Source of the DNA: Cryobacterium tagatosivorans
Lineage (GTDB): Bacteria > Actinomycetota > Actinomycetes > Actinomycetales > Microbacteriaceae
Assembly (NCBI RefSeq): GCF_004402215.1
Contig: NZ_SOEZ01000076.1
Location: 1-64,000 of the forward strand
DNA: 64,000 bases
Direction of reading: 5' to 3'
Part shown: piece by piece, positions 57,901 to 64,000 of the stretch
Position numbering within the stretch: the first letter of the stretch is position 1
Layout of the letters: every line of letters begins with the position of its first letter
Program-made: the position numbers and the translations under genes
The notes under the pieces: model-generated
Told to the model about the DNA's origin: nothing
The model's database searches: none
Seen by the model: the letters and a program-made list of their open reading frames with translations, nothing else

Positions 57901-59843
57901 GCGGCGCCGAACGAGTCGGCCAGGAGCCGGTCGGTGGCGACCGGGTCGACGCCGGCCGGGTAGTTCAGGCCCAGGTCGTAGAGGAAGAAGTCGCGCCCGT
58001 CGGAGGTGGAGATCTCGAACGGGACCTCGTCGAGCACCTCGAGGCCGAGGTTCTGGAAGTACGGCAGGATCTGGCTGAGGCTCTGCGACTCCATCATGTA
58101 GAGCTTGACCCGGGCGTCCTCGGTACGCTCCCCGGTGTCGGCCGGGAGGTAGACGTGCAGTCCTGGGGCCGTGGGGCCCTCGCCGGATGCCTCGGCCACG
58201 CTGGCCGCGGCGGCGCACGCCTCGAACCTGCCGATGTCCTCGAGCGCGTCCTCGATCTCGTAGTCGACCCGGTAGCTGTCGGGGAACGCCTCGGCCCAGA
58301 GAGCGGACAGGGGCTCCGCCTCGTCGAGCGAGCGGTGTTCGCGGAGTTCCTCGGTGATGCCCTCCGACCAGGAACGCACGGCCATGACCAGGCGGCGCTC
58401 GAGCGCGACGGCGTCGACGCCGGCGACCTGGGCATCCTTCGGCAGGCGGATGCGGAAGAACAGGCGGGCCAGGGCCGATTCGGTCATCCGGGCCTCGAAG
58501 TCGAGCGACTCCGCGTGGAAGGTCTCGCGAAGTTCCTTCTCGATCCGCAGGCGCACGGCCGTGGTGTACCGGTCGCGGGGCAGGAAGACCATCGCGGACA
58601 TGAAGCGGCCGTAGATGTCCGGGCGGAGGAAGAGGCGGGTGCGGCGGCGTTCCTGCAGGCGCTGGATGGCGAGGGCCGTGGTGACCAGGGCGTCGACATC
58701 CATCTGGAACAGTTCGTCGCGCGGGTAGGTCTCGAGGATGCCGAGGAGGTCCTTGTCGCTGTGCGAGCCGACCGGGAAGCCGATCTTCGCCATCACGGCG
58801 TCGACCTTCTCGCGGAGAATCGGGACCGCGCGCACGGAGCTCGTGTACGCGCTGGCGGCGAAGAGGCCGATGAAGCGCTGCTCGCCGTTGACGTTGCCGT
58901 TCTCGTCGAAGCTCTTGATGCCGATGTAGTCGAAGTAGGCGGGGCGGTGCACGCTGGAGCGCGAGTTCGCCTTTGTGATCACCAGGGCGCGTCGCTCGCG
59001 GGCCATCAGGCGGCCGGCTTCGGTGAGGTGCTGGATCTGGTGGCCGTCTTCGGAAGAGCGCAGCAGGCCGAGGCCGCTGCCGTCGCGGATGGTGAGGACG
59101 TCCTCGCCGTTCACCGTGCCCAGGTCGTACTCCCGGTAGCCGAGGAAAGTGAAGTTGTCGCGGTCGAGCCAGCGCAGCAGTTCCTGGGTCTGCTTGAGGT
59201 CCTGGATGCCCTCGGCGTGGGCGACCTTGCCGAGCGCGTCGGCGATCAGCACGGACTTGGCGCGCATCGGCTGCCAGTCCTCCACCGCGGCCCGCACGTC
59301 GCTGAGCACCCGGGTCAGCCCGGCGACGAGCTTGCCCTGCTGCTCGTCGGTGGCGCGGTCGATCTCGATCGCGATCCAGGACTCGAGGTGCGGGGCGTCG
59401 TCTTCGTTGCCCAGCAGGTGGGAGATGTCGGGCATCGCGGAGGTGTCGCCGCTGGAGATGCCGACGCTGGACGGCATCCGGTTGACCTCGATGAGGTCGT
59501 TGGTGACCCGGTTGCGCGTGACGGCCAGGAGCGGGTGGACGACCAGGTGGATGGCCGAGTGCTGGCGCACGAGTTCGGCGTTGACCGAGTCGACGAGGAA
59601 GGGCATGTCATCGGTGACGATGTAGACGACGCTGCGGCCGGACTCGTTGCGGATCTCGACGTTCGCGGTCTTCGGCCGCCGGTTGCGGGCCACCTGCCAG
59701 TGGTAGCCGGCCCGGGCGCGCAGCACGTTCACGTCGTAGGCCTGGGCGTCTTCACCCGCCAGGTGCTCGTAGTAGTCGGCGATGAAGGCCTCGAGCTCGG
59801 TACCTGTCGGGGACTGCCCCGTACGGGTCGATTCTGACGACAT
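54987..59843 (-). CDS. gdh: NAD-specific glutamate dehydrogenase, large (~180 kDa) type
   Basis: The ~1618-residue protein is of the large bacterial/actinobacterial NAD-GDH class. Long regulatory N-terminal ACT-like regions ([30 protein letters not shown]) precede the catalytic core [38 protein letters not shown] (lysine site), [18 protein letters not shown] and [17 protein letters not shown]. It oxidises glutamate to 2-oxoglutarate and ammonium with NAD, mainly for catabolism. The start at 59843 (MSSESTRTG) follows GGAGG; an ATG six codons upstream lacks a site. No regulator is adjacent. Confidence 0.93.
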   Translation of the reverse strand: [1618 protein letters not shown]

Positions 59844-60086
59844 GAAAAGAAACGCCTCCATTAAATGCTCTGATCTTCGCTGATCGGGCCTGCCTATCCG
59901 GCGGTAAACGAGGAGGCCCCTTGCTCAACCCATCGTAGTTTCGTTGAGCAGGATGCGCACATCGAACCACCGCAGGGTCTGCGATCTCGCCGCGGTCGGA
60001 TGCCGGTCGATGTTTCGCAGCCCTGAGGCCTTCCGCACCCCCAGCAGCGATGGACGGTCGCAGGGCTGGGACTTGTTGCCGCCCGT

Positions 60087-60278
60087 CTAGTCGAGATCGA
60101 GCGGATGCGTCCCGTACTCGGTCATCCAGACCGGTCCAGTCCTGTTCCTTGACTTCCTCGCCGCGACTGCTGCTGCTGCTGCTTTACGACGGCCAGAGCG
60201 GATCTTCCAAGCGAGGTAGAACGCCGCAACGACCGCGAAGACTCCAAGGAACAGCAGGAACGTGAGATCAGTCGGCAT
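60087..60278 (-). CDS. 63-residue single-pass membrane protein
   Basis: The frame reads MPTDLTFLLFLGVFAVVAAF, a strong N-terminal membrane helix, then a basic stretch (KIRSGRRKAAAAAVAARKSRNR) and a short tail ending HPLDLD. No family is known to me. A TACGGT box six nt before the ATG and no ribosome site point to a leaderless mRNA, which supports the start at 60278 over a longer frame. It is divergent from the SRA-HNH gene. Confidence 0.6.
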   Translation of the reverse strand: MPTDLTFLLFLGVFAVVAAFYLAWKIRSGRRKAAAAAVAARKSRNRTGPVWMTEYGTHPLDLD

Positions 60279-60290
60279 ACGTTGACCGTA
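60279..60290 (-). promoter_or_regulatory. -10 box and zero-leader start of the 63-residue membrane protein
   Basis: On the minus strand TACGGT (60290-60285) is followed by six nt and ATG at 60278. Confidence 0.45.
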
Positions 60291-60411
60291 CCGGTGCGGG
60301 TCGCCCGGCCGCCAGCCGTCAGTTCGGGGAGCCCGGCTGCCCCTCGAAGTGGCGCCAGACACGCCATACCCTCCGCCATTGCTGCTCGATAGTCTGGCGG
60401 CGGGGGACTAC

Positions 60412-61323
60412 ATGGGCAAATTCTTTGGAACGCCTGACGGTGTCAGAGTAGGTCAGCTCTTTGTCGATCGTCGAGAGCTGAGCGACGCATTCGTTCATCG
60501 CCCGCGTCAGGCAGGAATTCACGGCACGAAAGCTGACGGCGCGGACTCAATCGTCTTGTCGGGCGGATATGACGACCAGGATAGTGGCGATTACATCATC
60601 TACACCGGCCATGGCGGTCGAGCGCCTAATAGTTCGCGACATATCAAGGATCAATCTCCGGACGCTCCCGGCAATGCCGGCCTCATCACGAGCCTCGCCC
60701 AAGCGCTGCCTGTGCGAGTAATTCGGGGAAAGCACAAAGAGTCTCCCTTCGCTCCGCCTGCCGGATATCTCTACTCCGGCTTGTACCTCGTTACCCAGTG
60801 GTGGATGGATGAGGGGCGGGATGGCTTCCAAATCGTACAGTTCCGTCTCGAGCGGATCGATGAACAGACTCCGCTTGAACCCCAGAGCCTCAACATCCCG
60901 GACCCTGAGTTCGCAGACACGATTGTGTCAAGGCGCATTCGGGATTCGCAGCTTGCCCGAGAGGTCAAGCACCTGTACGACTTTCAATGCCAGATTTGTG
61001 ACATTACGGTGCCCACTGGCAGCGGGAGTCCCTATGCAGAGGGGGCTCACGTTCGTGCACTTGGCCGACCACATCTTGGTCGCGACGACCTCAGCAATAT
61101 TCTCTGTCTCTGCCCCAACCATCACACGCAGTTCGACTTTGGCGGAATGGTGATTTCCGACCAAATGGTGGCCATGGAGACTCGAACGATGACGCCCGTC
61201 GCCGCGCTGACGTTCCGGAAGCGACATTTCATTGACGTGGCGAATGCTCGTTATCACCGATTGCAATGGGCTCGCGCGTCAGAAGTATCGACTGGCGGAG
61301 ACCCATTGCTCGCGAGCGCGTAA
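60412..61323 (+). CDS. SRA(YDG)-HNH modification-dependent endonuclease
   Basis: The 303-residue protein begins with an SRA/YDG base-flipping domain (1-~170): FGTPDGVRVGQLF, GIHGTKADGADSIVLSGGYDDQDSGDYIIYTGHGG, and GYLYSGLYLV. It ends with an HNH nuclease (~200-260): CQICDITVP, EGAHVRALG, DDLSNILCLCPNHHTQFDFGG. SRA-HNH proteins cut DNA carrying 5-methyl- or hydroxymethylcytosine and act as type IV restriction. The start at 60412 follows GGGGGA. Codon use is more AT-rich than neighbours, suggesting acquisition. No partner genes are adjacent. Confidence 0.88.
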   Translation: MGKFFGTPDGVRVGQLFVDRRELSDAFVHRPRQAGIHGTKADGADSIVLSGGYDDQDSGDYIIYTGHGGRAPNSSRHIKDQSPDAPGNAGLITSLAQALPVRVIRGKHKESPFAPPAGYLYSGLYLVTQWWMDEGRDGFQIVQFRLERIDEQTPLEPQSLNIPDPEFADTIVSRRIRDSQLAREVKHLYDFQCQICDITVPTGSGSPYAEGAHVRALGRPHLGRDDLSNILCLCPNHHTQFDFGGMVISDQMVAMETRTMTPVAALTFRKRHFIDVANARYHRLQWARASEVSTGGDPLLASA

Positions 61324-61353
61324 CTACCCGAGAGCCATCCGCTCTTGAGTAGT
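61323..61353 (+). terminator. Hairpin after the SRA-HNH gene
   Basis: actacccgagagc (61323-61335) pairs with gctcttgagtagt (61341-61353), two mismatches and a 5-nt loop, immediately beyond the stop. Confidence 0.6.
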
Positions 61354-61459
61354 CAGCTGCCCATCACTACGGGCCGTTGACACAGACGGGCCTCGAGCTC
61401 ATCACCGAATCCCGATCCGCGGTTTTCCATTTCTCTCCACAAACGAAGGATGCTTCCCA

Positions 61460-61921
61460 ATGACTCAGCCCGGCCCCGGATGGTACACAGACCCGCAGGA
61501 CGAGCAGCAAGTCCGTTGGTGGGACGGCGATGCGTGGTCTGACCAACGGCAGGGTCGAGTGCAACAGCCGGTACCAGTCGGCGCACCTACTCCAGCCCCG
61601 GCCTATGTTCCAATGGCCGGCTACGGAGCCACGCGCGTAGTTGAGGCTCCTCCGACGAAGAAGGACAAAGACCGGCAGGTACGAAAGAACAATTCGCTGG
61701 CATACACAGGATGTGTTCTCGCGATCCTTTCGTTCCTCTTCAACCCGTTCGCCATCTTGAGCGTGCTTGGGATCGTCTTCGGGGCGATCGGATTGGCGAA
61801 GTCACACGAGCTTGAGGGTGCGGGCCACAAGATCACTGGGCGAGGCACGGCGATTGCTGCCATAGTGCTGGGGCTTATCGGAATCGCCTTCGCCGGGTAC
61901 CGCATGTCGCAACTCGGCTAG
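61460..61921 (+). CDS. DUF2510/DUF4190-type membrane protein
   Basis: The 153-residue protein begins with a DUF2510 module (PGWYTDPQDEQQVRWWDGDAW, residues 6-26), then a Pro/Ala linker and a lysine-rich patch (KKDKDRQVRKNN). Two membrane helices follow (YTGCVLAILSFLF...ILSVLGIVFGAIGLA and GTAIAAIVLGLIGIAFAGY), the DUF4190 arrangement. The DUF2510 motif faces the cytoplasm and its binding partner is unknown. Proteins of this layout are widespread in actinobacteria. AAGGATG lies before the ATG. Confidence 0.82.
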   Translation: MTQPGPGWYTDPQDEQQVRWWDGDAWSDQRQGRVQQPVPVGAPTPAPAYVPMAGYGATRVVEAPPTKKDKDRQVRKNNSLAYTGCVLAILSFLFNPFAILSVLGIVFGAIGLAKSHELEGAGHKITGRGTAIAAIVLGLIGIAFAGYRMSQLG

Positions 61922-61949
61922 ATCGATAGCATCCGACCGCGACGGGGTC

Positions 61950-62222
61950 GGGCGGCGCGACGCCGCCGGCGTCCACCTGCGCACTCGCCGCTTCAGCCTC
62001 GTTCTGGAACGGCATCCGCAGGTGCGCGTCGAAGGACTGGGCGGTCAGCAGGGTGGAACGGTTGAGGCATCTGCTCGTCGGCCGCGGCGTTGAGGCCCGC
62101 GTAAGGGCCCGCCGGCACGACCGAGCAGGAGAGGGTGTGCGCGGCTGTCCCGCCGAAGTCGGTGCGGACCAGCTCGGGTTCGATCAGGCTGACCTTAATT
62201 CCGAGCGGCCCGACCTCGAAGC
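61950..62222 (-). pseudogene. Short-chain dehydrogenase/reductase remnant
   Basis: The minus strand reads FEVGPLGIKVSLIEPELVRT followed by DFGGTAAHTLSC and YAGLNAAADEQ, the post-catalytic region of SDRs (E-x-x-P-x-G-I-x-V-x-x-x-x-P-G-x-x-x-T). Just after, a frame change yields LTAQSFDAHLRMPFQNEAEA. No start, cofactor motif or catalytic tetrad is left. Confidence 0.65.
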
Positions 62223-62287
62223 GGGGCGCGTCGGTGAGTGGCGGTCGGCTCGTCTTCCCGGTCGGCGGCTACTGCATCACTAGCAGG

Positions 62288-62475
62288 TACGCGGTCGAGG
62301 CGGTCGCCTCGGGGGACTGTCGCGCCACGGGGTCAGCGCGAGACCGAGCTTGGCCTGGAGCACGCCGGTCAAGCGTTCGGCGGGGTCGACGGATGCGCCG
62401 GCAGCGTCACGCGCCTCGGCCAAGCGCGCGTCGAGCATCCGTTCGGTGAGGCGGCGGAAGGCGCCCTCTTTGTTG
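62288..62475 (-). pseudogene. TetR-family regulator remnant
   Basis: The minus strand gives NKEGAFRRLTERMLDARLAEA, then DPAERLTGVLQAKLGLAL, typical of the region just after the TetR HTH. The HTH itself is missing: similarity begins at the edge of the 62479 repeat. The frame then breaks. With the SDR remnant it looks like a lost TetR-SDR pair. Confidence 0.65.
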
Positions 62476-62478
62476 CGC

Positions 62479-62537
62479 GGGTCTCGACAAGCTCGACCAC
62501 CGACTGGGAGGGCGGGTCTCGACAGGCTCGACCACCG
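62479..62537. repeat. Two copies of the ggtctcgacaagctcgaccaccg repeat
   Basis: A 24-bp unit (gggtctcgac-a/g-agctcgaccaccg type) occurs at 62479-62502 and 62514-62537, 35 bp apart, with one difference. Each is itself an imperfect palindrome (ggtctcga...tcgaccacc). This sequence is a common intergenic repeat in Microbacteriaceae and relatives, as far as I know. It truncates the TetR remnant. Confidence 0.75.
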
Positions 62538-62727
62538 GCCGGGCGAGCGGTCCGACTCCGCTCAACCGTTCATTTTGACCGACCCATGGTTGAAGTGAGC
62601 AGTTTTTATGCACATTTCTTGCGTAAGTGCGCAGTGTGTGGCACAGTCATTTCACTTGACAGCATCGTCATGGGTCGGTTACCAGCGGTGAGCGCCTTTC
62701 CGCGCTTTCCAGGATCGGAAGGTTGAA

Positions 62728-64000
62728 ATGGCTTCATTGCGCAAACACACACGAACGGGCGCAGTCCTGGCGAGTGTGGCTATCCTGGGCCTCGGCCTCT
62801 CCGGCTGCTCGCCAGCCGCGGACACGTCCTCCTCCCAGACCAAGGGCGTGACGATCACCGTCGCCCTGTTCACCGCCCCGCCGCCCAAGGCCGCCCTTGC
62901 CGAGTTCACCAAGGACACGGGCATCAAGGTCAAATGGTCGACCATCGACTGGGACAGCCTCCAGACCAAGATCGCTGCCTCATCGGCCGCCAAGACGTAC
63001 TTCGCCGACGCGACGGACGTGGACTGGTCTCGGGTCGGGCAGCTGGGCACGCTGAAGTGGTTCGAGCCCCTCGAGGACTACCTGGACACGGACTCCTACA
63101 AGAAGGACATGCCGCAGCTGGACTCCTTCGTGTCGGACGGGCACGTTGTCGGCATCCCCTTCGACGCCTCTTTCCTCACCACGACGGTGAACACGGAGCT
63201 GTTCCAGAAGGCCGGGATCACGACGATGCCGACCACCATCGCGGAATACACCGCGGACCTGGAAAAGCTGAAGTCGAGCGGCGTAGCTGAGCACCCCCTG
63301 AACATCCCCTTCGCCGCGGCGGAAGGGCTCTCCACCTACTGGTACCAGACCACGGCCGCCTTCGGTGGGACTGTTCTCGACGGCGACGGCAAGCCTCAGT
63401 TCTCTGACCCCGATTCCGCCGGCTACAAGGCGGCCGAGTGGATGGTCAACGGCGTCAAGTCCGGGCTCGTTCCCCCGGGAAACATCAACGTGAGCGACAC
63501 GCAGGGCCAGCAGACGCTCATGGCCAAGGGAGGCGTCGCATCCACGTTCGCCGACTACTCCGGAAACGTCGGCAGCCTCTACGACATCCCCGACACGTCC
63601 AGCGTCGTCGGCAAGGTCGCCTACCTGCCGACCCCCGGCGTCGACGGTGTCGGGCCGAACGTCAGCAACCCGGATGGCATCGGGATTCCCGTCACCGCCA
63701 AGTACAAGGAGGCGGCCGCCAAGTTCATCGAGTGGTTCACCTCCCAGAAGGCCCAGTACGGATTCGCGGGCGGCGAAGGCCCCGAGAACGTATTCCCCGG
63801 CTACTTCCTGCCCTCTCGCCTGAGCGCCATCGAGCAACTCACCGCGGATGGCAAGCTGGCCGGCGGAGACGTGCTGACCTCGATTCTCAAGGACAGCGCC
63901 CGGCCGGTCTTCCCCGAGGGTGCACCCGCCTGGTACCCCGAGTTCTCCCGAGCGGTCAACACCAACCTGCATGCTGCCGCAGCGGGCTCCATGAGCGTCA
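62728..64000 (+). CDS. ABC transporter extracellular binding lipoprotein (sugar type), partial
   Basis: The frame is open to the window edge (at least 424 codons). It has a lipoprotein signal peptide with the lipobox LGLSGC (Cys near residue 27), then a family-1 extracellular binding protein: LFTAPPPKAALAEFTKDTGIKVKWS, VGIPFDASFLTTTVNTELFQKAGI, and PVTAKYKEAAAKFIEWF. It should bind a sugar or similar solute outside the membrane and deliver it to permease genes expected to the right. GGAAGG lies before the ATG. TTGACA near 62656 may be the promoter. Confidence 0.88.
   Translation, partial: MASLRKHTRTGAVLASVAILGLGLSGCSPAADTSSSQTKGVTITVALFTAPPPKAALAEFTKDTGIKVKWSTIDWDSLQTKIAASSAAKTYFADATDVDWSRVGQLGTLKWFEPLEDYLDTDSYKKDMPQLDSFVSDGHVVGIPFDASFLTTTVNTELFQKAGITTMPTTIAEYTADLEKLKSSGVAEHPLNIPFAAAEGLSTYWYQTTAAFGGTVLDGDGKPQFSDPDSAGYKAAEWMVNGVKSGLVPPGNINVSDTQGQQTLMAKGGVASTFADYSGNVGSLYDIPDTSSVVGKVAYLPTPGVDGVGPNVSNPDGIGIPVTAKYKEAAAKFIEWFTSQKAQYGFAGGEGPENVFPGYFLPSRLSAIEQLTADGKLAGGDVLTSILKDSARPVFPEGAPAWYPEFSRAVNTNLHAAAAGSMSV

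Larger units (their letters stand above)
61922..62727. other. 806-bp region of gene remnants and repeats
   Basis: No intact gene is found. The minus strand keeps recognisable fragments of a short-chain dehydrogenase (61950-62222) and a TetR regulator (62288-62475). A pair of repeats follows (62479-62537), then an AT-richer stretch (62570-62700) likely holding the promoter of the binding-protein gene, with a TTGACA-like box near 62656. Confidence 0.6.

Noticed and set aside
54927-59837. 1636-codon open frame opposite the glutamate dehydrogenase gene
   Set aside because: An antisense shadow of the high-GC3 gdh gene; valine/aspartate/arginine-rich and without any motif.
60001-60090. Possible third family-C repeat near cagggctggg
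   Set aside because: Only short blocks match and the arms do not pair convincingly.
62053-62598. Short plus-strand frames in the remnant region
   Set aside because: They lie opposite recognisable SDR and TetR fragments and have no ribosome sites or similarity.

Overview
The window is high-GC actinobacterial DNA, most likely from a member of the Microbacteriaceae (Cryobacterium/Leifsonia-like; the genus cannot be fixed from sequence alone). This rests on the very frequent ggatgcc/gcatccg pattern, mycothiol-linked genes (a mycoredoxin-like protein and S-hydroxymethyl-mycothiol dehydrogenase), the very large NAD-glutamate dehydrogenase, and several apparently leaderless genes (a TANNNT box ending exactly 6 nt before ATG). 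No rRNA, tRNA, CRISPR array or transposase was found.

Layout. 0.1-7.1 kb: a DHA2 drug exporter, a short actinobacterial protein behind a 22-codon leader and hairpin, an Xre-MNT/HepT toxin-antitoxin pair, an ArsR/SRPBCC pair, two hydrolases and a quinone oxidoreductase. 7.2-15.1 kb: a defence-like island that looks more AT-rich than its surroundings. It holds an HNH restriction enzyme with a probable EVE/PUA-like N-terminus, a MazG-like pyrophosphohydrolase, a large HEPN-NB-ARC-TPR-cold-shock protein, and an operon of a GHKL/MORC-like ATPase with a 3'-phosphatase of the T4 Pnkp type. The island ends in a decayed copy of the 3' end of a helicase gene whose intact copy lies at 20.9 kb. 15.2-26.5 kb: sbcCD, a NucS-like nuclease, an operon of NERD nuclease, tiny membrane protein and UvrD-like helicase, and hipBA with three operators.

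26.7-41.6 kb: a membrane-anchored HNH nuclease, YccF, an FAD oxidoreductase, a Nudix hydrolase, two tandem diguanylate cyclases, a mycoredoxin-like protein, a cupin, an ADP-ribosylglycohydrolase/phosphatase fusion, an MhqO/MhqD-like pair and a VOC protein. 41-51.4 kb: a complete glycolate/glyoxylate (glycerate pathway) operon under a divergent IclR regulator. The permease imports glycolate or lactate and the FAD/Fe-S oxidase makes glyoxylate. Gcl joins two glyoxylates to tartronate semialdehyde, Hyi and GlxR interconvert and reduce it, and GlxK yields phosphoglycerate. An L-lactate dehydrogenase, the mycothiol formaldehyde pair and NAD-glutamate dehydrogenase follow (51.6-59.8 kb).

The last 4 kb hold an SRA-HNH modified-DNA nuclease, a DUF2510-type membrane protein, remnants of an SDR and a TetR gene, and the start of a sugar-type ABC binding protein cut by the window edge.

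Intergenic DNA carries several families of long palindromic repeats. One ~96-bp family is present three times and one ~62-bp family twice. The best candidates for an undescribed system are the GHKL ATPase/Pnkp-phosphatase operon and the HEPN-STAND-cold-shock protein beside it.
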